A DNA stretch of 64,000 nucleotides from Novosphingobium pentaromativorans US6-1. Lineage in GTDB: Bacteria; Pseudomonadota; Alphaproteobacteria; Sphingomonadales; Sphingomonadaceae. The DNA is taken from NCBI RefSeq assembly GCF_000767465.1, contig NZ_CP009291.1, forward strand, positions 1,381,501-1,445,500, in the 5' to 3' direction. Positions within the stretch are counted from its first letter, which is position 1; each line of letters starts with the position of its first letter. The notes under the pieces are model-generated. The model was not told the origin of the DNA. It saw nothing but the letters and a program-made list of their open reading frames with translations, and made no database searches. The position numbers and the translations under genes were made by a program. Positions 1-8,047 of the stretch are shown in pieces.

Positions 1-755
1 GCGCCCTTGTCGTGGCCAAGCCGGCCGACGAAGAGAAAGCCCTCGTTGCGCTCCGCCGCCACCCGCTCCTCGGTCCAGGCCTGCGCGGGATTGGGGATCG
101 CGATCCTGTTCGGGGCCCGAAATCCACTGCTGGCGAATTTCTCCAGCATCCGGTCATGCAGGAAAGTGAAGGTCGCGCGATTTTCGGCAAAACGCGCGAC
201 ACTGTTCAAACGCATGTGCCGCAATGCGCGCCAATACTTGCGCGCGCTGCTGATCCGGTCGCACTGGCTCGCGAGGCATTGCGCCGAGAGCGAGCGGTGC
301 TGGCATGGCGTTGCGCTCGGGAAATGCGTGAAACCGCCGTTGGGGCAGATGTTGAAGAAGTCGTGGCAGGTCACGATCAGCCGGTCTTCCACCCCGCGCA
401 ATGCACGGAAGATGGAAGGGGACAGGATCTGCGACCAGTTGTTCAGGTGATAGACCGTGCCATGGGTATCGTTGTCGCGGATCCAGTCGGCAACCATGCG
501 CTCGGCAGCGGGATTGTGCAGTCCCTGCATCAGCGCATGGCGCGCCGGGAGGTCGAGCAATGCGTCCGATCCCAAGGTCACCTGCGCCACGCCCATGTCG
601 CTCAGCCGCGATGTCGGCGCATCGCCGCAGATATAGGTTACCGGGTATCCCAGCCGGCGATAGAGCCTGACCGCCTCCAACGCGATAACGGTTGCGCCTC
701 CGCGCGATGCAGAGGCAAAGTCGTTGATGACGACCACTTGATCGATCGAAGTCAT
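1..755 (-). CDS. GT4-family glycosyltransferase, partial at left edge
   Basis: The reading frame starts at an ATG at 755 and runs off the window, giving 251 codons. The N-terminal half shows a Rossmann-like start with a VVVINDFAS strand followed by SRGGATV, and a CHDFFNICPNGGF segment of the kind seen in GT-B glycosyltransferases of family GT4. The visible part ends in FVGRLGHDKG, which matches the first strand of the GT4 nucleotide-sugar domain. That domain with its Glu pair therefore lies outside the window. The ATG follows the stop of the upstream gene by four bases, and a GGGGGAG ribosome site lies inside that gene's last codons, so the two are co-transcribed. The sugar donor and acceptor are unknown. 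A role in surface polysaccharide or glycolipid synthesis is inferred from family and neighbour. Confidence 0.85.
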   Translation of the reverse strand, partial: MTSIDQVVVINDFASASRGGATVIALEAVRLYRRLGYPVTYICGDAPTSRLSDMGVAQVTLGSDALLDLPARHALMQGLHNPAAERMVADWIRDNDTHGTVYHLNNWSQILSPSIFRALRGVEDRLIVTCHDFFNICPNGGFTHFPSATPCQHRSLSAQCLASQCDRISSARKYWRALRHMRLNSVARFAENRATFTFLHDRMLEKFASSGFRAPNRIAIPNPAQAWTEERVAAERNEGFLFVGRLGHDKG

Positions 756-759
756 CGAG

Positions 760-2460
760 TCATTCGCTCCCCCTGAGATATTGCGAGCGGGCCGACCGCA
801 TGCCGAGCGCCGCAGACACCTTGCCCTCGGCCGTGCCCACGCGCGGTACGGCGCCTGTCGCGGATCGTGAGTCCGGACGGCCGCGCGCAAGGCCAGCAAA
901 GCCGCCGACGCGCCTGCGCACGTCCATCACTACCCGCCCGGCCCGCACGTCGAAGTGATGGCAGCCGGTTATGCCGGGCTCGAAATCCGGCTCGATCGCA
1001 TAGGCGAGGCTTTCCCGGTAATTGTCGAGGGACAGGTCCTCTATTTCCATAAGCCGCACGCCATAGCCGTACGTGCCGTGCGAATTGTCCTGCGCGGGGC
1101 GATAGAGCCTGCCGTCCAGATCCAGGATACGCCCGGCATTGCGGGCCTCACGCGCGTCGACGACGACGGGATTGAGGGCGTGGGGTTCCAGCTTCGCAAG
1201 ATCGGGCCCGTCGGCGCGGAAGATGTGCAACTGCGTGTTCATGTCGAGAAAAGCGTCGTCGGAGATATTGGTGAAAAGCCACCAGTTGCCGTCGATCAGG
1301 TTCAGCGTCGAATCGGCCGCCACAACGCCCTCCAGCGCAGTGGCGTGCAGTTCCCAGTCATGCGGAAACGCGCGGCACTTCCAAACTTCGAGCCGCCGAA
1401 CCTCGCAGCATTCGGGCATCATGTAGAGCTCGCCCTCGTGCTCGAAGAGATGGGGAAACGACAGGTGGTAATCCCGGCGCAGCGCGACCTGAATGTCGGT
1501 GAGCTGTCCGTCCTCGAAGCGCCCCACGCTGATGTGCCCGCGCCCGGTGCGGTAGTCGAACTCCTCGAAGAAGCAGTACAGCGCCCCCGCCCGCTCCCAC
1601 AGGAAGGGATCCGCGAAATAGCTGTTCCTCGCCGAGACATGCGGCGTTGCCCTCGCGGGATCGAACTCGGACCACGCTGCGGCGTATGACTTGAGAAAGA
1701 ACATGCCCGGGCGTGCGCCCAGATTCTCACCGACTTTCTCAACCACTTTGGCCGCCCCGTCACCCCCAAGACGAGCCAGATAGGTACAAAGACCAGATCC
1801 TCCCGGCTGCAGCGGCTCTGCGGACCTGGGCAAGGAAGGCAGTTCGGATGCTTGCGACTGATGCGCCCGCTTCAAGGCGTTGACGATCAGCGGCACCGCC
1901 TTTTCGAGCATGAAGTCCTCGTTGCGCGTGGCCAAGAACTTGGTGTTGAGCCGCCCCGTCGCGATCGTGATCTCCTCCTTGTCCGCAGCGCCGCGCAGTA
2001 GCGAAATCGCTATGACCGGATCACGCGCGAGAATCGCGGCCATCGCCGTAATCCCGGCAGGGCGCCGCAGGAAATCGGGGTACCAGATCCCCAGCCGTGC
2101 AGCCTCTGACGGAAAGATCCCGACGGCACGGCCGGACAGATCGACGATCACGTCGAGGTCCATGCCCACAATCGCAAGGTGATCGTCACTGGCAACGATC
2201 GGGAATTTGCCAGGCCGGTCAGCCCCATCGAGAGGGTCTGAGCCCTGCAGCTTGCCCACGACCCTGCGCTCGAACGCGTACCATGTGCGGATCAGGCCGT
2301 TACCCGATGATAGCTCCATGCCCGAAGGACAGGCGATGAGGGCCCGCAGGTCGAAACGCGGCTCGGCCTCGATCTGCTCCACCAGACGCGTGCACCATCC
2401 GGCGGGCCGATCGGGCGTTGGCAGAACGATCGCAATGCGCAGAGCTTGCATCCTCATCAA
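760..2460 (-). CDS. GINT1-like glycosyltransferase-family protein (formyltransferase-like N-terminus, propeller C-terminus)
   Basis: This 566-residue protein has two parts. Residues 1-200 begin with LRIAIVLPTPDRP and resemble a nucleotide-binding or formyltransferase-like fold (weak assignment). Residues 255-520 carry repeated blades such as YFADPFLWERAGALYCFFEE, LSFPHLFEHEGELYMMPE and DSTLNLIDGNWWLFTN. These match the domain found at the N-terminus of plant glucosamine inositolphosphorylceramide transferase 1, which is also widespread in bacterial polysaccharide loci. The plant enzyme glycosylates a sphingolipid, and sphingomonads make glycosphingolipids, so a sphingolipid or exopolysaccharide acceptor is possible but unproven. 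The last 45 residues are Arg/Ser-rich and look disordered. It sits four bases upstream of the GT4 gene in one operon. Confidence 0.75.
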   Translation of the reverse strand: MMRMQALRIAIVLPTPDRPAGWCTRLVEQIEAEPRFDLRALIACPSGMELSSGNGLIRTWYAFERRVVGKLQGSDPLDGADRPGKFPIVASDDHLAIVGMDLDVIVDLSGRAVGIFPSEAARLGIWYPDFLRRPAGITAMAAILARDPVIAISLLRGAADKEEITIATGRLNTKFLATRNEDFMLEKAVPLIVNALKRAHQSQASELPSLPRSAEPLQPGGSGLCTYLARLGGDGAAKVVEKVGENLGARPGMFFLKSYAAAWSEFDPARATPHVSARNSYFADPFLWERAGALYCFFEEFDYRTGRGHISVGRFEDGQLTDIQVALRRDYHLSFPHLFEHEGELYMMPECCEVRRLEVWKCRAFPHDWELHATALEGVVAADSTLNLIDGNWWLFTNISDDAFLDMNTQLHIFRADGPDLAKLEPHALNPVVVDAREARNAGRILDLDGRLYRPAQDNSHGTYGYGVRLMEIEDLSLDNYRESLAYAIEPDFEPGITGCHHFDVRAGRVVMDVRRRVGGFAGLARGRPDSRSATGAVPRVGTAEGKVSAALGMRSARSQYLRGSE

Positions 2461-2530
2461 CCGGCTGCGTGTGGGGGCGCGTCGAAAGGCAATCGGGGCC
2501 CACCCCGACAGCGCCTGATACCTAACGATA

Positions 2531-2540
2531 GGTCGCGACC
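2531..2540. promoter_or_regulatory. 10-bp perfect palindrome upstream of GINT1-like gene
   Basis: GGTCGCGACC is a perfect palindrome 71 bases before the start of the minus-strand operon, in the 194-base gap after the proline-dehydrogenase-like gene. It could be an operator. In GC-rich DNA a 10-bp palindrome can also arise by chance, so this is a weak call. Confidence 0.2.
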
Positions 2541-2654
2541 GCGATGCTTCCCATGCCCTATTAGGCGGTAGCTACAATGGGCTGCGCGCACGAAACGGGC
2601 AGCAGCGCTAATCCATTCGGATTGTTCGGAATCCCTCGCCCGAGACTGGACCGG

Positions 2655-3557
2655 TCAGTTCGCGACCGGCGCTGCGGGCATCTGCGCCGGGTCCAGCGAC
2701 GGCAGCACGAAGTTCCTGCCGCCGATCAGGTCACGGCCCAGCCAGTAAAGCGTCTTCGGGCTCTTGATCGCGCGCTTGAGCGAATAGGGCAGCCAGGCTT
2801 CGCCATAGGGAATGTACAGCCGTGCCCCGGCCCCGTAAGGCGCGCCTTCGCGCAGGGCAGCCTCGATAGGCAGCGGATAGACGAACTCCTGCTCGAACGG
2901 CGTTCCCGCCTCGGCAAGGATGCGCATGGCCTCTCGCGCAAGCGGCGCATCGTGGGTGGCGACGCCCACGAAGGCGGCCTTTCCGGCAAGACGCCTGATG
3001 ATGCCGAGGTACCCTTCGCGCAAGTCGATACCGGGATGGTCGGGATCGATCCACTCGCCCTTGACCACCCGCACGCGCACGCCCAGCTCGATAGCGCGGT
3101 CGGCATCGCGCAGGCTGCGCTTCCAGCGACCGGGGATGGCAAGGCCGACACCCTCGCGCGGATAGCGCTCGAGAGCCTTGAGCGTGTCGTCCGTCTGCGG
3201 CGGCGCGTGGGCATCGAATATGACCGGAGCACCGACCTCGCGGGCCTGCGCGACGACTTGTTCGACCAAGTCCTCCCGCTCCTTGAGCGCGGGCAGTTTG
3301 GCGGCGAGCGCGCCATTGATGCGGCCCTCGCCGACCAGCGAGAGGATCCTCGAATATTCGCGCACGACAATTTCGGGGTCTTCGGTTCCGTCGTTCCAGT
3401 AACACAAGGTGCAGCGCAGGTTCTGCTGGCCGGCACGCAAGGCCAGCTCGGCAGCATCTTCCAGAGTTTCGCCGGCCACGTACTTGCTGGTTGCCCGCTT
3501 CAGAACCGGACCGAGAATGGACTTGAGAGCTTCGCGCATCGTTCCCCGCAAATACAT
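2655..3557 (-). CDS. proline dehydrogenase family protein (stand-alone PRODH fold)
   Basis: This 300-residue protein is close to the size of a monofunctional proline dehydrogenase. In order it shows RVRVVKGEWIDP (compare RLVKGAYW), FVGVATHDAPLA (compare ATHN), EQEFVYPLP and ARLYIPYGEAWLPY (compare the YVPYG loop). These are the core strands of the FAD-dependent PRODH barrel that oxidises proline to pyrroline-5-carboxylate. There is no signal peptide. A CTLCYW segment near residue 52 is unusual. The genome also encodes PutA at the right edge of this window, so this copy is either redundant or acts on a related imino acid. The annotated ATG is the first of two (MYLRGTM); the second, six codons in, is an alternative start. 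Confidence 0.75.
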   Translation of the reverse strand: MYLRGTMREALKSILGPVLKRATSKYVAGETLEDAAELALRAGQQNLRCTLCYWNDGTEDPEIVVREYSRILSLVGEGRINGALAAKLPALKEREDLVEQVVAQAREVGAPVIFDAHAPPQTDDTLKALERYPREGVGLAIPGRWKRSLRDADRAIELGVRVRVVKGEWIDPDHPGIDLREGYLGIIRRLAGKAAFVGVATHDAPLAREAMRILAEAGTPFEQEFVYPLPIEAALREGAPYGAGARLYIPYGEAWLPYSLKRAIKSPKTLYWLGRDLIGGRNFVLPSLDPAQMPAAPVAN

Positions 3558-3818
3558 TTTCTCAATCGTTTCACGACGACCCTTTCAGGATTTCGGCGTG
3601 ACTTCGCGAGACTTCCCCTATGCCCTGACAATAGTCGGACATGCGCGGGTGCAGGTATCGTCCATTGGCATTTAACCCGGAAGAGTAGTTCGCAGGGGCC
3701 CGGTCTATACTCTTGCGCGGCTGCTTGCCTTGCAGTCGCCGGTGCGGCGTGCAAACTGCAGGCAGTGGCCCGCCTGGTCTTCAGGCGCCTCCATCCCTTT
3801 CCTGTCGGCGACGCTGCG

Positions 3819-5129
3819 ATGAAACCGTTCGGATACACGATCCTGTCACTGGTGGCGGTGATTGCCTGCCACGGCCCGGCGCTTGAAGGCGCAAGCCACA
3901 AGCAGGCCGACGTGACCGAAGGCGCAATCACCGAAGCGCAATTCGTCGACTCCATGGGGGTCAATGTCCACCTCAACTTCACCGACGGCGCCTATGCCCA
4001 GCTCGACCGGGTTCGCGACGACATGCGCTATCTGGGACTGGTCCACGTGCGGACCCACGACGGCGGCGACACCGTACCGCTCTCCGACTATGCCCGCCTC
4101 GCCTCCGAAGGCCTGCGCTTCAACCTGATCGCGACGGCGGACCAGATGGACCGGAACGTCAATTTCGCGGCAAACCTCATGGCCCAGGCCCCCGGGGCGG
4201 TCGTGAGTATCGAGGGCTTCAACGAGATCAACAACTGGCCCGTCAGCTATCGCGGCCTACACAAGGACGAAGCGGGGCGCGCCGCGCAGCGCGATCTCTA
4301 TGCCAAGGTCAAGGCGCATGCCGACCTTTCGCACCTGCCCGTGCTCTATTTCACGGGCGGAGAAGCGGTTTCGGACCTGTCGGGAATGGCGGACTGGGCG
4401 AATGTCCATGCCTATAGCAACAATGCACAGCAGCCCGGACCGGCGATTCGAAGCGCGTTCGACAAATACACCGGCAAGGCAGCAAAGGCACCGCGCGCCA
4501 ATACCGAATTCGGCAATTTCACGCTTCCCGAAGGCTGGCCCGAGGGCAAGCCGTACTGGGCCAACTACACGCAGCTCGGCATCGATGAAGTCGCCCAGGC
4601 CAAGCTGGTCCTCACCGCCTATTTCGAGGGCGCCGAGAGCGGCATCAGGCGTAGCTACATCTATGAACTGCTGGACGAGAAGCGCGATCCCAAGGGAACG
4701 GAGCCGGAATTTCACTTCGGCCTCTTCACTTTCGAACATCGGCCCAAGGCGGCGGCAAAGGCGCTTCACCGCCTGACCGGGTTCCTGGTCAAGACCCGCT
4801 CCGACAGGAACGACGGCCCGATCGGGGCCAGGCTGAAGACGGCGGACGGATCGATCGGCATACTTCCGCTCCAGCGCGAAGATGGCAGCCTGATCGTTGC
4901 GCTGTGGAGCCGGGCTCCGTTCTGGCGCTGGGACCAGACTTACGCGGGTCCGGCCCAGATGCCTACGAAGCAGGTGGATCTGGTTACATGGTTCGGCAGC
5001 GGGAAGATCAAGGCCGTGGCTTTCGACCCGCTGGAGGATACGACCGTAAAGATCAAGGTTCGGGGTGGACGCAACATCAGCGTTGCGGTGCCGAACTACC
5101 CGATCCTCATCTATCTCCAGAAGGGGTAG
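3819..5129 (+). CDS. secreted or lipid-anchored clan GH-A glycosidase-like protein
   Basis: The start chosen is the ATG that opens MKPFGYTILSLVAVIAC, a short positively charged signal peptide whose last four residues (VIAC) fit a lipobox. The mature protein has about 420 residues. It contains SIEGFNEINNWP, which matches the Asn-Glu acid/base signature of clan GH-A barrels (as in GH5 and GH39), and ANTEFGNF, where the Glu is a likely nucleophile. About 190 bases upstream of the start, TATACT (near 3702) could be a -10 element. No exact GH family can be assigned by eye. The frame stays open far upstream, but that part is antisense to the proline-dehydrogenase-like gene and is not coding. The neighbouring genes give no pathway. 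Confidence 0.7.
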   Translation: MKPFGYTILSLVAVIACHGPALEGASHKQADVTEGAITEAQFVDSMGVNVHLNFTDGAYAQLDRVRDDMRYLGLVHVRTHDGGDTVPLSDYARLASEGLRFNLIATADQMDRNVNFAANLMAQAPGAVVSIEGFNEINNWPVSYRGLHKDEAGRAAQRDLYAKVKAHADLSHLPVLYFTGGEAVSDLSGMADWANVHAYSNNAQQPGPAIRSAFDKYTGKAAKAPRANTEFGNFTLPEGWPEGKPYWANYTQLGIDEVAQAKLVLTAYFEGAESGIRRSYIYELLDEKRDPKGTEPEFHFGLFTFEHRPKAAAKALHRLTGFLVKTRSDRNDGPIGARLKTADGSIGILPLQREDGSLIVALWSRAPFWRWDQTYAGPAQMPTKQVDLVTWFGSGKIKAVAFDPLEDTTVKIKVRGGRNISVAVPNYPILIYLQKG

Positions 5130-5149
5130 CAGGCTCCTTGCAGAATCGG

Positions 5150-5197
5150 GCGGCCCAGCGCCCCGCGGTCTGATTGACCTTCGGGACGCTGGGCCGC
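5150..5197. terminator. bidirectional hairpin between convergent genes
   Basis: GCGGCCCAGCG (5150-5160) and CGCTGGGCCGC (5187-5197) form a perfect 11-bp inverted repeat with a 26-base loop. It lies between the converging 3' ends of the glycosidase-like gene and the Ser/Gly/Ala-rich gene. There is no clean U-tract on either side, so termination is inferred from position and stem strength. Confidence 0.5.
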
Positions 5198-5241
5198 GGG
5201 ACCTGAAAGAGCGGGGGGACGGGTTTCAGGCCCGTTTCGGT

Positions 5242-6081
5242 TCAGGCGCCGTCGGTCGTGCTGACGTTCACGCCCAAGCTGGCCGAACCGCTGGCGCCTT
5301 CCTTCGAGGCCGAGCCACTGCCCGAACCCGATGCGCTGGAGCTGGCATTACCGGCCGAAGCATTGGCCGAACCGCTGCCGTTACCGCTTGCCTGGGTGCT
5401 GGCAGCCGTGCTGGCGGCGTTGCCGGCCGCGTCACGAACCTGCGATCCCAGTGCGGTGGCCCGATCGCGCACGGCGCCGACCGCACTACCGGCGGCATCT
5501 GTCAGCTGCGAAGCCGATGGCGCCGAGCCGACCGGCAGGTCCGTAGAACCGGTCAGGGCCGAGTTCGCCGAACCGGAAGCCGAGCCGCTCGTGCCCGAGC
5601 CATTGGCGGAACCCGAAGCCGCCCCGGTCGCCGACCCCATGGCGTTGCCGCTGGCCGAACCGAGCGCACCCTTGGCGCCGCCCACCGCGTTGCCGGCGGT
5701 ATCACGCGCGGTACCGACAAGGCCGGTGGCGCGGTCGCGGGCATTGGCGGCGGCACTAGTGGCCTTGCCGGTCAATGCGGAAGCGTCCGGCGCGGAAACA
5801 TCGGGAGCCGTGACCGACTTGGAGGCCGACGCCTCGCCCGAGCCGTTGACGGTGGACGTCACGGTGCGGCCGGCGCGCGAAACCCCGATGTCGCCCATGG
5901 CGCTACCGGCGCCGCCAATGGTGCTGCCGACGCTCCCGACGCTCCCGCCAAGGGTTCCGCCGATCGAGCCGCCGAGGCCGCCCCCAAGGCTGCCCCCGCC
6001 AAGCAACTGGGCATTGGCTGCGCCCGGCAGGGCGACGAGTGCCAGGGTAGCGATTGCAGTTGCGAATGTGAGCTTCTTCAT
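5242..6081 (-). CDS. secreted low-complexity Ser/Gly/Ala/Asn-rich protein
   Basis: The start at 6081 gives a classical signal peptide, MKKLTFATAIATLALVAL ending near ANAQ, preceded by a strong GGAAGGAG ribosome site. The frame is open further upstream but without a better start. The mature part (about 255 residues) opens with a glycine-rich LGGG/IGG/LGG stretch, and then holds two related helical motifs, ARDRATGLVGTARDTAGNAV and VRDRATALGSQVRDAAGNAA, separated by SGSA-type linkers. The composition suggests a disordered or repeat-built envelope protein. No known family is recognised. Its promoter shares the motif found at the sigma and protease genes, so it is probably a target of that ECF sigma factor. 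It could be a structural surface protein or a protease substrate. Confidence 0.75.
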   Translation of the reverse strand: MKKLTFATAIATLALVALPGAANAQLLGGGSLGGGLGGSIGGTLGGSVGSVGSTIGGAGSAMGDIGVSRAGRTVTSTVNGSGEASASKSVTAPDVSAPDASALTGKATSAAANARDRATGLVGTARDTAGNAVGGAKGALGSASGNAMGSATGAASGSANGSGTSGSASGSANSALTGSTDLPVGSAPSASQLTDAAGSAVGAVRDRATALGSQVRDAAGNAASTAASTQASGNGSGSANASAGNASSSASGSGSGSASKEGASGSASLGVNVSTTDGA

Positions 6082-6150
6082 GATCTTGCTCCTTCCTTTG
6101 CTTTCCTTCCCTTCGGCGTGAACCTTGCCTCGGGGGTCTCTGGTGGAAGG

Positions 6151-6176
6151 AACGGATGGCACTTTGCCTTTCATCC
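6151..6176 (-). promoter_or_regulatory. ECF sigma promoter of the low-complexity protein gene
   Basis: Read on the minus strand, GGATGAAA (6176-6169) is followed after exactly 14 bases by CGTT (6154-6151). The same arrangement occurs on both strands in the sigma/protease intergenic region. The start codon lies 69 bases downstream of CGTT. Confidence 0.65.
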
Positions 6177-6218
6177 GCGCGGGGGCCGATTTTTTTGAAA
6201 GTTTTTTGACTTTGTCGG

Positions 6219-7466
6219 TCAGGCGCCCTTACGGCAGGCCCCGCAGAGCACCCCGCGCCCGGTCCGGCCCGATCCATCGACCGCCTCTGAATCGACCGCT
6301 TTGAGCGCCGCTACGGAGCTGCCGAGGCGCGGATACCGGGCCGCAATGCGGGCCGCGGCAAGCGGCGCGGCAAAGGAGGTCCCGCGCAAGGGTATGCGCC
6401 CCCGGCCGGGCACCAGCGCAGACATGTCCGCTCCCGGAGCCGCGTAATCGAGATGCAGCGCCTTGCCGGCCTCGATCAGGACGCGGCCCTTGCCATCGAC
6501 CCCGGTCACGGCAACGACGCCCGGGTAACTGGCCGGGTAGGCCGGGGGCGCCGCGGCGCCGTCATTGCCCACGGCCGCGACCACGACCATGCCGTGCGCA
6601 CGCGCTGCGGCAATGGCTTTGGCGAGCAGCAGGTTTTTCGGGCCGACCAGGCTGATCGAGACCACCGGCACGGCGTTCTGACGCATCCAGCCGATTGCCT
6701 TGGCAATCGCCAGCGCATTGCCGCCAGCCGGGTCGTCTCCATAGACGTCCGCGCCATAGAGCCTTGCCGTTCCGGCACCGGCAAGGAGCGAGGCGATCGC
6801 CGAAGCATGTTCGCTGGCCTTGGGCGCCCCTTCGGCAAACCCGCGCTGGCTGGCCAACCGGTCGGACCCGGCGATCCCGCCGTCGATCACGCCAACGGTC
6901 CCGCCCAGTGGCAGGTCTGCCCTCGCGGCGGACGATGCGGCCACGCTCAACGCGCTGCCGGACGGAAAATGTATCTGGTCAGCCGTGATTTCGCGCTCGG
7001 GAAGCAGCTTGCGCAGGGACCGGATCGCCTTGCCCAGCGAGCGGCCGCCCGGCACCGACAACCGTGCATAGGCAAGGCCGAGACCTTCGATAGTTCCCTG
7101 TTCGATCACTCCATAACCCGCGCCTTCGGCCCGGGCGACGTCCTCGCCGGCCGGATCGATCAGGAGCACTTCCCCGCGCCGCGCGGGCGCGCCGGTGTCG
7201 TCGAGTTCCACCGTCTCCCGGTTGCTGCGGGCAAAGCGGGTCAGGCGCTGCACCCGTTCTCGCGCGAGGCTGCGGGCACTTCGCGCCACATCGCGCACCG
7301 GCTCCAGCGCGTCGCGGGCGATATCGCCCAGATCCTGCGTCACCTGCCCCAGGGTGCCCAGCGGATTGCCGGGCAACGGCAGGCCCAGCTGCGCGCGCGC
7401 CGGACCTGCGATCAGCAGGAGCACGGCCGATACAAGGGCGCATCGCTTGAGGTTCCGGGTCTTCAT
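6219..7466 (-). CDS. S8 family (subtilisin-like) serine protease, exported
   Basis: Starting at the ATG at 7466, the protein has 415 residues and a signal peptide (MKTRNLKRCALVSAVLLLIA, cleavage near PARAQ). The catalytic set is complete: Asp195 in GVIDGGIA, His220 in KASEHASAI, Asn301 in AAVGNDG as the oxyanion residue, and Ser364 in GTSFAAP. Residues 40-80 form a charged helical region rich in ARD/VRD motifs that resembles parts of the neighbouring low-complexity protein and may act as a pro-region. The C-terminus has a CGAC pair. It is transcribed divergently from the sigma factor gene through a palindromic promoter region. It is likely periplasmic or secreted, and may process envelope proteins under control of the sigma factor. 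Confidence 0.88.
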   Translation of the reverse strand: MKTRNLKRCALVSAVLLLIAGPARAQLGLPLPGNPLGTLGQVTQDLGDIARDALEPVRDVARSARSLARERVQRLTRFARSNRETVELDDTGAPARRGEVLLIDPAGEDVARAEGAGYGVIEQGTIEGLGLAYARLSVPGGRSLGKAIRSLRKLLPEREITADQIHFPSGSALSVAASSAARADLPLGGTVGVIDGGIAGSDRLASQRGFAEGAPKASEHASAIASLLAGAGTARLYGADVYGDDPAGGNALAIAKAIGWMRQNAVPVVSISLVGPKNLLLAKAIAAARAHGMVVVAAVGNDGAAAPPAYPASYPGVVAVTGVDGKGRVLIEAGKALHLDYAAPGADMSALVPGRGRIPLRGTSFAAPLAAARIAARYPRLGSSVAALKAVDSEAVDGSGRTGRGVLCGACRKGA

Positions 7467-7499
7467 GGTCTTGTCCGATAACAAAAAAGATAGCACTCA

Positions 7500-7533
7500 G
7501 GGATGAAACGTTCCCGTCCATCCGTTTCATCCC
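7500..7533. promoter_or_regulatory. palindromic divergent ECF promoter region
   Basis: GGGATGAAACG (7500-7510) and CGTTTCATCCC (7523-7533) are a perfect 11-bp inverted repeat around a 12-base spacer. Read rightward it gives GGATGAAA (7501-7508), 14 bases, CGTT (7523-7526), and then the sigma ATG 23 bases on. Read leftward it gives GGATGAAA (7532-7525), 14 bases, CGTT (7510-7507), and then the protease ATG 40 bases on. The palindrome therefore lets one motif serve both directions, and implies sigma autoregulation. Confidence 0.7.
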
Positions 7534-7549
7534 CAGGCAAGGCAATTCG

Positions 7550-8047
7550 ATGAGCACGACACGCTTCTGCGAGGAACTGACAGCGCTGCTGCCGCGATTG
7601 CGGCGGTTTGCGCGCGGATTGACACAGGACAGTGCCGATGCCGACGACTTGTGCCAACAGACGATCGAACGGGCGCTGAAGGCCCGCCAGCAGTGGCAGG
7701 AAGGCACGCGGCTCGATGCTTGGGTATACAGGATCATGCGGAACCAGTGGATAGACGAAGTCAGGGCAAGAACGCGCCGGTCGCAGACTTTCGTCCATGA
7801 GGACGAAGGCGCGAACGTGGGCGTGGCCGGCGACAGGGACGCGGAGAACCGTGTGGAACTCGGCAATGTCGACCGGGCCCTGCAGCGCCTGCCCGAAGAA
7901 CAGCGCGAGGCGGTCGTTCTCGTGATGGTCGAAGGCTTCGGCTACAAGGAAGCTGCGCAGATTCTCGGCATTCCGCAAGGAACGCTGACCTCGCGGCTGG
8001 GACGCGGGCGCGAAGCCCTTTTGCGCGAACTGGGAGAAGCGGCATGA
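7550..8047 (+). CDS. ECF-type RNA polymerase sigma factor
   Basis: This 165-residue protein has a sigma region 2 with DADDLCQQTIERALKA and WVYRIMRNQWIDEVR (about residues 24-75). Region 4 has a helix-turn-helix around LPEEQREAVVLVMVEGFGY and AAQILGIPQGTLTSRLGRGR (about 115-158). Region 3 is missing, as in extracytoplasmic-function sigma factors. Its stop overlaps the anti-sigma start in an ATGA, so the two are translationally coupled. The upstream promoter carries the same GGATGAAA-N14-CGTT motif as two neighbouring genes, which supports positive autoregulation. The inducing signal is unknown. Confidence 0.92.
   Translation: MSTTRFCEELTALLPRLRRFARGLTQDSADADDLCQQTIERALKARQQWQEGTRLDAWVYRIMRNQWIDEVRARTRRSQTFVHEDEGANVGVAGDRDAENRVELGNVDRALQRLPEEQREAVVLVMVEGFGYKEAAQILGIPQGTLTSRLGRGREALLRELGEAA

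Noticed and set aside
12..776. Open + strand frames at the left edge
   Set aside because: The minus strand encodes a GT4 glycosyltransferase with recognisable motifs, so the plus frames are shadows.
5258..6121. Long + strand frame rich in Pro/Glu/Ala opposite the low-complexity gene
   Set aside because: It has no ribosome site. The minus frame has a signal peptide, a strong ribosome site and a promoter motif.
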